Source: Rhodobacter sp. (GTDB lineage: Bacteria; Pseudomonadota; Alphaproteobacteria; Rhodobacterales; Rhodobacteraceae). From it: DNA of 64,000 bases. The notes beneath the pieces were generated by a model that worked only from the letters and a program-made list of their open reading frames with translations, ran no database searches and was not told the DNA's origin. The stretch spans positions 1 to 64,000 of the forward strand of contig JASJCA010000003.1 of NCBI GenBank assembly GCA_030066215.1, in the 5' to 3' direction. A program made the translations under genes and the position numbers. Below, piece by piece: positions 53,001 to 60,744 of this stretch (within the stretch, counting starts at the first letter, position 1; each line of letters begins with the position of its first letter).

Positions 53001-53351
53001 CACCTTGCCCGCGATCACCGGGATCGCCCAGACCCGCCAGGCGCTCAGCGGGTCGTTGGGGTTGGCGATCCAGACGACGCGGCTGTTGCCGTAAGGCTCG
53101 ACCGTCAGCCAGCGCCGGAAGGTCGGGATGAAAACCTGGCCGGAATTCAGCGATGTGCCCAAAAACGCGTAGGCACCGCCTGCCTGCCAGCTTTGCTCGA
53201 GCGTCAACGCGGGCGCCAACCCGGTCTCGGTGGCTGGCGGAAGATAGGCAAGCCTCTGGTTCGGAAACGCACCGCCCGAATCGGCGCCGAGATAAAGCCC
53301 CGCCTGGCTGCGGACAAAGCGGAATGCGCCCCTATCCGGGACGTCAGGCAT
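50013..53351 (-). CDS. hypothetical 1112-aa protein, giant-LysM cluster member
   Basis: Continuous ORF; start overlaps the upstream gene's stop by 8 nt (ATGCCTGA); C-terminal beta-rich stretch GTWFALDFDLNLGTLGAYASNAGLVVSIALAWSPSSYGLKVFAGLKLPM. Confidence 0.85.
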   Translation of the reverse strand: MPDVPDRGAFRFVRSQAGLYLGADSGGAFPNQRLAYLPPATETGLAPALTLEQSWQAGGAYAFLGTSLNSGQVFIPTFRRWLTVEPYGNSRVVWIANPNDPLSAWRVWAIPVIAGKVSSRTPVDFRNYALIFGPGCGVGADNASASLVFTAGTAPASITLGSADGTTQVPVVTGPVSIPLFSSDDWGSFAFRAEFALNDQGTEHLDAMDCGLRYFYPTPAIPGTFSSLRHRVFDLAAGQGTSVALDATIDPMRPLDTDRTQFLFAGGAPQLGSFYRTNLSAPMALTPSTTPKPSRLIFALRPRTANPGSGDPMYLVPDGSFAFGPGHGVPNDPVPELLCGISGPEYVKTVPKMTLTFVAGQPAFAPVFDPNQQEQPKPTEAPRLTAAATTAWASLTAEDEQPEYYAQPHGAYLFGHQDQGQANSNGTNPYLPYFPVQAGTLPKTGESANADPALTSYPLAPYAGATSGLTALSRMEVQVLSQERRAIVYDISKKVAKQPVFSAAAPEAETAVCKAGTPQGLIAEFQADGQGGCDSTVWKHLKLALSADTTLLALDGIQDPLRSALLTPQQFFVASNPAAMASHIGANNAIHIEDWKFLFATDDWSRHGTVMIIKHVPKTLRELVADSSTWILADQFNSNVAATQAQLQEIVANIPADSDFDNFRKIVDDPNWNGILFFNAFVPLKSLPPQLEGLAAGIDPSLFKAHHIGINQTAVSPDLVQQKSSLFGLIYYTKTAQLSTTTFDFNVLSLKVLFRNSGIAAFSSEIQVALNTLFATEVTQLKAESNVIKLQGVYQKHGDTHAYVFSETRPTVFDANDDEVLASVTINKATFATLVGTEAETSDQVQTRFSFWGSMAFVEQQVPAGDGKTMPCDLFSYDALAFSNLLLHMDFARAQPSDRTFTFDAAKMAFDASTSITREHALARHFPMSIKRMLTAGEGSKSIADLGYMTLSTQLDSSQPSGTWFALDFDLNLGTLGAYASNAGLVVSIALAWSPSSYGLKVFAGLKLPMSSGAKNEISIEGVIKITMYARQLFYNDKAFIMKLTGIALKLLGKQLPPGGAFDFYIFGDPDPAAGANSLGWYGAWIKDKPKTSPDDDPIGAKEPPITIGGGN

Positions 53352-54558
53352 TGGTCACGTTAATCGCATCGCCCGCAAGCACCGGGAAGTCATAGACATC
53401 TTGGCTTGCGACATTCGGCTCTGCGGAGTCGGCGATGTACATTTGTGCAAAGCTCTGCTGGAGGCCGTTCAGTCCGCCGGCGTTGGCGAGCGTGGGGATG
53501 TAGCGGACGTATTTGTTGTGGAATCCCACAACGCTCAGCCCCTTCAATCGTGGCATCATCGAATAGCGCGACAACAGGTCCCGTGCGGTGGTTCCGATCG
53601 GTACGTAGACCGACTGGCCGTTCACGAAGACCAGGACTTCGGGGATCAGGACGGTTCGCCCGCGGAAAAAACCGGTCGAGACTTCGGGGGCGAAATCACC
53701 GCCAGCGTAATAGGTACCCGTTGCGGTATCGAGGTCGGCCAACGTGTCCGCGCCCAAGATCGCCGCGGCGTTTCTCAGGTTGGTCGATCCGGACTGGTTT
53801 CCGGGCGGGAAGGTCCCGGGGTAGCAAATCCGCAAGTGGCGGCGGCGAAAGGCGGTGCTGCGGAAGTCGATAAGGCCCCCGGCGCCGCCAGGCGGGGCGT
53901 CCACTGACGGGATCGCCAGTGACGACAAAAAACCGTCGAAGCCCAGGACTTCGCCCGCGGTGCCGACCGTGCTGACGACCTCGATAGAGACCTCTCCGGC
54001 GGACACGTAACCATGCGCCACTTGCGGCGGGCCGCCGGGGATCAGTTGGTTGAACTGCGGCGCCATTCGCAGGCGCATTCCCGGGTATAGGTCCACGTAG
54101 GCTTGCGGCGGCGTCGCACTCGACACAAACGAGTAGTTGAACAGCAGCGATTCCGCGAAGGTCGCCGGTGTGATCGAGGCAAAGTGTGCCCGCAGCATCG
54201 GCACCGCGCCGGGCGTGACATATTTGCCTTCGATCGCCTCGATCTTTTTGATCAGATCAATGAACGCGGCGGCAACCGCGGCGCGTCCGGCGCCGAATTC
54301 GAACACGGTGTCCTGCAGCACAAAATTGACGACCTTTTTCGGCGTAATGGTCGGCTGATAGGTGTATTGCACGGCCATATAGTCATTTTCGGCCAGCGCT
54401 ATGCTCTTGTCCGGCAAGTTCGCTTCGATGAACAGACTGAGGTCGAGCTTTTGGGTCAGCTTAACCGAGCCTGTCATGGTGAGGTAGACGAACAACTCTC
54501 CAGCTTTGGCGTTCAGCGCAACGTTACCGCCTGTTCCGAAGCCATAATTCTGTGCCAT
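53344..54558 (-). CDS. hypothetical 404-aa protein, giant-LysM cluster member
   Basis: MAQNYGFGTGGNVALNAKAGELFVYLTMTGSVKLTQKLDLSLFIEANLPDKSIALAENDYMAVQYTYQPTITPKKVVNFVLQ; overlaps the downstream start. Confidence 0.8.
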   Translation of the reverse strand: MAQNYGFGTGGNVALNAKAGELFVYLTMTGSVKLTQKLDLSLFIEANLPDKSIALAENDYMAVQYTYQPTITPKKVVNFVLQDTVFEFGAGRAAVAAAFIDLIKKIEAIEGKYVTPGAVPMLRAHFASITPATFAESLLFNYSFVSSATPPQAYVDLYPGMRLRMAPQFNQLIPGGPPQVAHGYVSAGEVSIEVVSTVGTAGEVLGFDGFLSSLAIPSVDAPPGGAGGLIDFRSTAFRRRHLRICYPGTFPPGNQSGSTNLRNAAAILGADTLADLDTATGTYYAGGDFAPEVSTGFFRGRTVLIPEVLVFVNGQSVYVPIGTTARDLLSRYSMMPRLKGLSVVGFHNKYVRYIPTLANAGGLNGLQQSFAQMYIADSAEPNVASQDVYDFPVLAGDAINVTNA

Positions 54559-54675
54559 GCTACCCACCTCTTAGGACGGCGCAAAGGACGACACCCGCCG
54601 GACGCAGGTCATGCGCGGCGCAACGGGTGCCGAGAGCGTGTTTTGACGGCGGGGTCGGGTTTCCCGCCTCTGGCG

Positions 54676-54987
54676 TCAGCCTTGATGTGCGGTATTCAGG
54701 GTTACCTGAACGGTCGCCGGGTTGTTGGGGTTGGTGACGTTGGTGATCACCATCGGCGCCCCGCCGAATTTCGTCATCGTGAAGTAGTTCTTGAACGGGT
54801 CGATGGTAATCGGCATCGACGGCGGATTCTCCCAGGACGAGCACTGGATCATCACCGAGGCCACTTCCTGCACGCTTTGGTTGGTGATGTTCAATGTCTG
54901 ATCGACGCCGCCCGAGGTCTGAAACTGATGCGGGGTCGGGTTCGACAACGTGGCGGTTTGGCTCTGAGGGACAGAGGTGTCAGGCAT
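54676..54987 (-). CDS. small beta-type domain protein (103 aa), cluster member
   Basis: LNITNQSVQEVASVMIQ...FTMTKFGGAPMVITNVTNPNNPATVQVTLN; aligns by eye with the neighbouring small ORFs. Confidence 0.75.
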   Translation of the reverse strand: MPDTSVPQSQTATLSNPTPHQFQTSGGVDQTLNITNQSVQEVASVMIQCSSWENPPSMPITIDPFKNYFTMTKFGGAPMVITNVTNPNNPATVQVTLNTAHQG

Positions 54988-55215
54988 GAAATAGCTCCCT
55001 TAGTATATGCGGCCCGTCTGGGGCTCATTGATCTCTATCGACATCTCAATACCTGGCACCTAAACGCTTCAAATAAAGACAATTTTGAGAATCGACACGC
55101 ATAGGTAGCGTATCGACCCCCGCAGTAGCGTGTCAATAAACAAACGCCGTGGCCACCGATTTTCCGCGGTGTAGCGGAGAGATTTTTGGTCTGCGAAGTG
55201 GCCACGTCTGCGCGC

Positions 55216-55818
55216 TCACTCGGCATATTCATGGCGCGTTTTGTACTTCACCAAAGCAGCACCGCCATCGGCGGCATGCACGGTGACGTCCAACAACCCG
55301 CCGGCCAGAGTGGTCCAGGGCACCACGTGGTCGCGCTGTCCCACGGAGATGGACTTTCGGAAGGTCTGTTCGGATTGTTCGAGCCGCGCCTCGACAGTGA
55401 TCTCGACATCTCCGGTGTTCTCGGCCGTCAGACAGCTTTCGAATGTCGCCAGCGTCGAAAACACCGTCCGCTCGTCAGCCTGCAGCTGTGCCGAACCGTT
55501 TATCACCTGTGTGCTGGTCTCCAGCTCGTCGGCGCTGTGGCTTAGCAAGCTCGAGATGTCCTCAACCTCTTCGACTGTTGTGGGTGTGGCCAGGCCGTCG
55601 TTGCTCTCCAGACCGCTGACAACCGCCAGGATGTTGGCCGGGCTCGCCTCCGGGTTCGAGTTGTTCATAACAAACAGTGGCGTACCGCCAAAATTCATCG
55701 GAAGGACGAACTGGCCCGTGGCTGGCAACTGCTGGAATTCCTTCCAGTTCGCACCCGAGGAGAATGCGGTGAACGCCGCCTGAAAGGTCTTGCTGAGATT
55801 CACGATCTGCAACACCAT
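55216..55818 (-). CDS. small beta-type domain protein (~200 aa), cluster member
   Basis: MVLQIVNLSKTFQAAFTAFSSGANWKEFQQLPATGQFVLPMNFGGTPLFVMNNSNPEASPANILAVV; internal start chosen at the paralogy boundary. Confidence 0.7.
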   Translation of the reverse strand: MVLQIVNLSKTFQAAFTAFSSGANWKEFQQLPATGQFVLPMNFGGTPLFVMNNSNPEASPANILAVVSGLESNDGLATPTTVEEVEDISSLLSHSADELETSTQVINGSAQLQADERTVFSTLATFESCLTAENTGDVEITVEARLEQSEQTFRKSISVGQRDHVVPWTTLAGGLLDVTVHAADGGAALVKYKTRHEYAE

Positions 55819-55918
55819 ATAGGTGCCGCCATAGGTTGCGAATTGCGTGTGACGTGTGGGTTTCAATTGCGCGCGGCCGCCGAGTTCCTGACTATTGGCG
55901 ACAAGTAACGCCAAGATC

Positions 55919-56461
55919 TCAGGCCGCCGGCACCGCAACGACAGCAATGGCAGCGCCAAGGCCGCTTGGGGTCGAGTTGGTGACGTTCAGGAACTTGCCG
56001 TCGCAGGCCATCGTCGTCTGGAACGGCGTGGCGCCGACGGGCACTTCGTACCGTTTCGGATCGGAAGTCTCGGCGCCGCACCACACCAACGTGTCGGCGG
56101 GATGCAACGCCGAGGTGTTGTAGATCGTCAGATTCATGGTCTGTCCGGCGGTCGTCGGGAATTGCGTGCTGAACCCCGTCGCCAGACGCGTCCCGCCGAG
56201 GATCACGCCCGACAAAGCAGGTCCGCCGCTGGCCGAGGTATTCTTGACCACAAGGTCCGGTCCGTTGCCGAGCCACGGTCCCAGCCACTGGGTCTTGCCG
56301 CCGACAATGCTGCCCCGGCTGGCGATTGCGCCAAGGGACGCGCTGTAGCTGCCGCCCGCTTTCGCTTCCTCGACGACCAGTTGGACCATCACGGTGGGCA
56401 CGTCCTTGGTGCTGATCGTCTTGCTTTCGCCCGGCGTGAGCTTGAATGCCTCTTTCACCAA
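55919..56461 (-). CDS. small protein with two apparent beta-type domains (180 aa), first gene of cluster
   Basis: Two internally similar halves: WLGNGPDLVVKNTSASGGPALSGVI and MACDGKFLNVTNSTPSGLGAAIAVV. Confidence 0.75.
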   Translation of the reverse strand: MVKEAFKLTPGESKTISTKDVPTVMVQLVVEEAKAGGSYSASLGAIASRGSIVGGKTQWLGPWLGNGPDLVVKNTSASGGPALSGVILGGTRLATGFSTQFPTTAGQTMNLTIYNTSALHPADTLVWCGAETSDPKRYEVPVGATPFQTTMACDGKFLNVTNSTPSGLGAAIAVVAVPAA

Positions 56462-56597
56462 TCCACTCCCTGAAATCTCATCAATGCTCCGCCAGGATCG
56501 GTTACTCTGTGCCGCTTGGCAAGAACTTCAGCGTCCGGGGCAAGGCGCCTGTCGGTGGCGCAGGCTGCCTGTCGGTCCACATACGCCGATCGGCTCG

Positions 56598-57461
56598 CTA
56601 CCCGAAAAGCGCCTTGAACCGGTCGACGCAGAGCCGGAAGCCGTCTTCGAAATTGCCGTTGCCGGGGTGATAGACGCTTTCGAACGAGATCGCGCCGTCG
56701 TAGCCGTCGGCCCGCAGCGCCTTGGCGATCGGCTCGAACTGATCGGCCAGCTGGCCTTCGCCCAAGCGCCGTACCTCCAACGTCGCGCGCGGCGTGTCGA
56801 CCTGGACGTCCTTGATGTGCACATGTCCCAGATAGCCGCCGCGAACCGCGTCGTAGCCGTCCGGCCAGGCGCGTTCGTGGCACCAGCAATTGTTTGCGGG
56901 ATCCCACAGCACCTGCAGCACGTCGCTGGCGCCGAGGTCGTCGATCAGCTTGCGCGCGGTGTAGTTCGAATTGACCATGGTGCCGTTGCCGGTCTCCACC
57001 ACCAGCTTAAGCCCCGCGTCCCGGGCAACGTCGCAGGCCGGCGCGATCAGGGGCAGGGTGGCGTCCCAGGCGCCATGCGCCACGTTCCACTGTTCGGCGC
57101 CGTTTCGGCCCCAGAGGATCTGTTCCTTCTTGTTGGTCATGATCCGCACCAGCGGGCTGCCCACGACGTGGGCCATCTCGATCACGCGCTTCAGCGCGTC
57201 CATGTGCCGGGTGTGGTCGGCGTCGCCGGGGGCGTTCGCCGTAGTCAGCCCGGCGAAGATATGCCGGGACAGGCACGACACCGGCTTGCCGCGGTCCTTG
57301 AGCAGCCGGTCGATCTCGGCGATCTCGGCCCGGCTGTGGTCGCCGACCTCCGTGTCGCCGACGAATTGCAGCTCGGCATACTCCAGCCCGAACTCGTCCA
57401 TCACGTCGACCGCATGGCCCAAATCCCGGCTGATGCCGTCGCAGATCACCCCGAGTTTCAT
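56598..57461 (-). CDS. sugar phosphate isomerase/epimerase family (xylose isomerase-like TIM barrel)
   Basis: MKLGVICDGISRDLGHAVDVMDEFGLEYAELQFVG...LWDPANNCWCHERAWPDGYDAVRGGYLGHVHIKDVQVD...AISFESVYHPGNGNFEDGF. Confidence 0.9.
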   Translation of the reverse strand: MKLGVICDGISRDLGHAVDVMDEFGLEYAELQFVGDTEVGDHSRAEIAEIDRLLKDRGKPVSCLSRHIFAGLTTANAPGDADHTRHMDALKRVIEMAHVVGSPLVRIMTNKKEQILWGRNGAEQWNVAHGAWDATLPLIAPACDVARDAGLKLVVETGNGTMVNSNYTARKLIDDLGASDVLQVLWDPANNCWCHERAWPDGYDAVRGGYLGHVHIKDVQVDTPRATLEVRRLGEGQLADQFEPIAKALRADGYDGAISFESVYHPGNGNFEDGFRLCVDRFKALFG

Positions 57462-58357
57462 CGCGCGGCCTCCCGGTGCAGTTCGGCGCCGACGATGCCC
57501 TCGATCACCCGTGTGCAGACCCAGTTGTCGCCATCGGGAAACTTGCTTCGCCCGGCGTGAAAGATCTGCATCGCCGCCGCCGCGGTGTGCATCGGCACGC
57601 CCAGTTCCTCGGCGAAGCCCATCGAGATCGTCAGGTCCTTGTGCATCGTGTTGATGTGGCTGCCGGTGCCCTCGAACTGCCGGTCGATGATCTTTTGCAG
57701 CGCGTTCGAGGTGATGCCGCAGCCGCCCGAAGAGGTCGAGACCACGTCGTAGAGGACCTGCCCCGACACGCCCGCCTTCGCCGCCAGCGCCGCCGCCTCA
57801 AAGGTGGCCGAGAACATGGCACCCAAGAGAGACTGCAGGATCGCCTTGACCACCTGGCCTTGCGGAGCGGCAGTGCCGACCCGATGGATGCTCGACGACA
57901 CCGCCTGCATCACCGGCGCGTATTGGTCCAGCACCTCGGGCGCGCCGGCCGCCATCATCGTCAGCGTGCCGCCCTGGGCGCCGGGAAAGCCGCCCGAGAC
58001 CGGCGTGTCGATCAGATGGATGTTCGAGCCCGCCATCGCCTCGGCGATCTCGCGCCCCTCGCTGGGCTTGATCGTCGCCGACAGGATCACCGCGCCGCCG
58101 GGGGCCATGTGCCCGACCAGCCCGTCCGGCCCCAAAATCACCGATTTCGCCTGATCGCCGTTCATCACCATCACGAAGACCGCGTCCGCATTGGCGCCGA
58201 CTTCGGCCGCATCCGCCGCCGCCTCGCCGCCCATCGCTGTGAAGGCTGCCATCCGGTCCGCGCTGAGGTCGAGCCCCGTGGTCCGAAACCCATTGGCGAT
58301 CAGGTTCTTGGCCAGGCCAGAGCCCATGTCACCCAATCCGATCACACCTGCACGCAT
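57458..58357 (-). CDS. NAD(P)-dependent oxidoreductase (3-hydroxyisobutyrate dehydrogenase family)
   Basis: MRAGVIGLGDMGSGLAKNLIANGFRTTGLDLSADR; IDTPVSGGFPGAQGGTLTMMAAG; KDLTISMGFAEELGVPMHTAA. Confidence 0.93.
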   Translation of the reverse strand: MRAGVIGLGDMGSGLAKNLIANGFRTTGLDLSADRMAAFTAMGGEAAADAAEVGANADAVFVMVMNGDQAKSVILGPDGLVGHMAPGGAVILSATIKPSEGREIAEAMAGSNIHLIDTPVSGGFPGAQGGTLTMMAAGAPEVLDQYAPVMQAVSSSIHRVGTAAPQGQVVKAILQSLLGAMFSATFEAAALAAKAGVSGQVLYDVVSTSSGGCGITSNALQKIIDRQFEGTGSHINTMHKDLTISMGFAEELGVPMHTAAAAMQIFHAGRSKFPDGDNWVCTRVIEGIVGAELHREAAR

Positions 58358-58554
58358 GCCGTCGTCCTCCCTGTCCGCCCCGCCGGGGCCCTGTCGTTCG
58401 GCGCCCGAAGGCGCGCCTGGTGCGGGGATTTCATCGCACCCGTCGGGTGCGCCGGGCGCGTCCAGAAGACTCCTCGCTGCCCGGAAACCCGGCCCCTGTG
58501 ACGGGGCCCGGATGCCCCATGACTACGCGCCGCCGGGCCGAATGGAAAGCCGCC

Positions 58555-59553
58555 TCAGACCGCATCCGCCAAGGCGTAGTCCACCGGCTCGGCGGCCCCA
58601 GTGCGCATCGACCGCTCTGCCGCCCGGGCCACCGCCTCGGCCACCAGACCGTCCTGCACCGAGGGAAACGCCGCGCCGGTCTCCAGGTGGTCGAGATAGG
58701 CCGCAAGCTGTGCCGGATAGGTCGCCCGGACCCTGTCGTACCAATGCGCATGGCCGCCGCCCGACACCACATGCGCTCCCTTGTAGAGCGCCACGTCGAC
58801 GGCCACCGGGATCCGCGCCTGCACCATGCCCGCCGAGCCGGCGATCTCGATCCGCTCGTCATAGCCATAGCCGGTGCGGCGGCTGAAATTCATCTGGCAG
58901 AACGCGCCCGACTGCATCCGCAGCGACAGAACCGCCGTGTCCACATCGCCGTGGCGCGCATAGCCGGGCTCGAAGAGGCAGGCGCCCTGCGCGAAGACCT
59001 CGGCCGGCCGCGAGCCCGACAGCCAGCAGGCGAGGTCGAAGAAATGCGCGCCCTTGTCACGCATCATGCCGCCCGAGGCGGCGATGTAGCCCGCCGCCGG
59101 CGCCGACTGGGTGCGCGAAGTCAGAACCATGGTCTCGACCGTGCCCACGTCGCCGGCTGCCACATGGGCCTTCAACGCCAGGTACTGCGCGTCGTGGCGG
59201 CGGTTGAAGGCAAGCCCCGTCCGCAGACCGGCCGTCTTTGCCGCGCGGGCCGTCTCGACCGCCGAGTCCAAATCCACGTCGATCGGCTTTTCGCAGAGAA
59301 ACGGCAGGTTGGCGGCGATGCAGGCGCGGGCGACGGGGCCATGCGCCTCGGTTGGCGTTGCGATGATGGCGAAATCGCATCCCGCGGAAAGGCCGTCGTC
59401 GAGCGTCGCACTGGATGCCGCGGCGCCCAAGGCCGCGGCCCGCCGGACATCCGTATCGACGACAAACCCAAGGTGCGCCCGCGCCGATTGCGCCAGGCAT
59501 TCGGCATGGACCTTTCCGATGAACCCCGCACCGATCAAAAGTGCCTTCAGCAT
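58555..59553 (-). CDS. Gfo/Idh/MocA family oxidoreductase
   Basis: MLKALLIGAGFIGKVHAECLAQSARAHLGFVVDTD; LPFLCEKPIDVDLDSAVETARAAK; GAHFFDLACWLSG. Confidence 0.92.
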   Translation of the reverse strand: MLKALLIGAGFIGKVHAECLAQSARAHLGFVVDTDVRRAAALGAAASSATLDDGLSAGCDFAIIATPTEAHGPVARACIAANLPFLCEKPIDVDLDSAVETARAAKTAGLRTGLAFNRRHDAQYLALKAHVAAGDVGTVETMVLTSRTQSAPAAGYIAASGGMMRDKGAHFFDLACWLSGSRPAEVFAQGACLFEPGYARHGDVDTAVLSLRMQSGAFCQMNFSRRTGYGYDERIEIAGSAGMVQARIPVAVDVALYKGAHVVSGGGHAHWYDRVRATYPAQLAAYLDHLETGAAFPSVQDGLVAEAVARAAERSMRTGAAEPVDYALADAV

Positions 59554-59659
59554 ACGTGGCTCCTTCGGCTGCCATCAAACGCCGGAGTGCACGGCCTGGC
59601 AAGGTTGCGCCACTGATGCCCACCTTCTAAGCCTTGGACCGCGCAACAAGGACACGCCC

Positions 59660-60481
59660 ATGAAACGCATCTACGACTGGGCCGCGCGCCCGCAGACCCG
59701 GAACTACACCGCCGCCGATCTGCGCGCTCTGAAGGGCCGGCGCGTGCTGACCCAGACCACGGCGAACTCGGCCGAAGAAGCGTCGGCCGCCTGGGACGCC
59801 GGGCTCGACCTGATCATGGGCAATTGCCAACATGCCGCCGAGGTGCGCGCAGGCGGGCCGCAGATGTTCTACACCGCCGCGCTCGGGCTGCCGGATTTTC
59901 CCACCGAGCGCGATGTGCTGACCGCCGCCTTCGCGGCGATGCAGGCCGGCGCCGACAGCGTCTATACCGCCCGCGGCCCGCATATCGTCGAATTGCTCGC
60001 GCGCGAAGAGATCCCGGTGATGTGCCATCTCGGCCTGGTGCCGCGGAAATCCACTTGGAAGGGCGGCCTGCGCGCCATCGGCAAAACCGCCGAAGAGGCG
60101 CTGGCGCTATGGCAAGACTTTCGCACCATGGAGGATGCCGGCGCGTTCAGCGTCGAGGCAGAGGTGATCTGCGCGCCGGTCTTGGCCGAGATCAGCCGGC
60201 GCACGACACTGGTGACATCTTCGCTCGGCTCGGGCTCGGGCGGCGACATCGTCTATCTGTTCCAAAATGACATCTGCGGCGAAGCGCCCGACCGCCCCCG
60301 CCACGCCCGCGCCTTCGGCAACCTGCACGCGCTCTACGACCGGATCCGCAGCGAACGCCGCGCCGCGCTGGCGGCCTTCAAGGCCGCCGCCGAGGCCGGC
60401 ACCTATCCTGCACCGGTCGAGAGGGCGGGCATCGCCGACGAAGAGCTGGAGCGGTTTCGCGACGCGTTGGGGTCGGCGTAG
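59660..60481 (+). CDS. PanB-like (ketopantoate hydroxymethyltransferase superfamily) TIM-barrel protein
   Basis: IPVMCHLGLVPRKSTWKGGLRAIGKTAEEALALWQDFRTMEDAGAFSVEAEVICAPVLAEISRRTTLVTSSLGSGSGGDIVYLFQNDICGE. Confidence 0.75.
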   Translation: MKRIYDWAARPQTRNYTAADLRALKGRRVLTQTTANSAEEASAAWDAGLDLIMGNCQHAAEVRAGGPQMFYTAALGLPDFPTERDVLTAAFAAMQAGADSVYTARGPHIVELLAREEIPVMCHLGLVPRKSTWKGGLRAIGKTAEEALALWQDFRTMEDAGAFSVEAEVICAPVLAEISRRTTLVTSSLGSGSGGDIVYLFQNDICGEAPDRPRHARAFGNLHALYDRIRSERRAALAAFKAAAEAGTYPAPVERAGIADEELERFRDALGSA

Positions 60482-60542
60482 GCGCTCGAGGTTCGGATTT
60501 TGGGTGAAATTCTGGTCAGGAGCGGGCGGGCTCCGGTTTAAT

Positions 60543-60715
60543 CGGGCACGGAGTCAAGGGGCGCAGCCCCGCCGTGAGCATCGCCAACCCGCCCCGGAGG
60601 GGTGGCGATTGGTCGAGGTTTGCGCACCGCTGGAGGCCCTACGGACTCGACGACCATAAAGTGCTGCTGCTTAGAGGTCAGTTCGCCACCCCGCGGGTCG
60701 GCGATGGGCACGGCT
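60543..60715. repeat. Dispersed intergenic repeat, copy 2
   Basis: Ungapped alignment to 3598-3770, same strand orientation; also between convergent genes. Confidence 0.85.
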
Positions 60716-60744
60716 TTGTCCTCCAAAGAACCGCCCGTCACGCC

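Noticed and set aside
34800-56461. Cluster as a contractile injection system (eCIS/T6SS) or phage tail with the giant protein as tape measure
   Set aside because: LysM domains do occur in baseplate proteins, but no sheath, tube, spike, baseplate or AAA+ ATPase gene is seen in the window.
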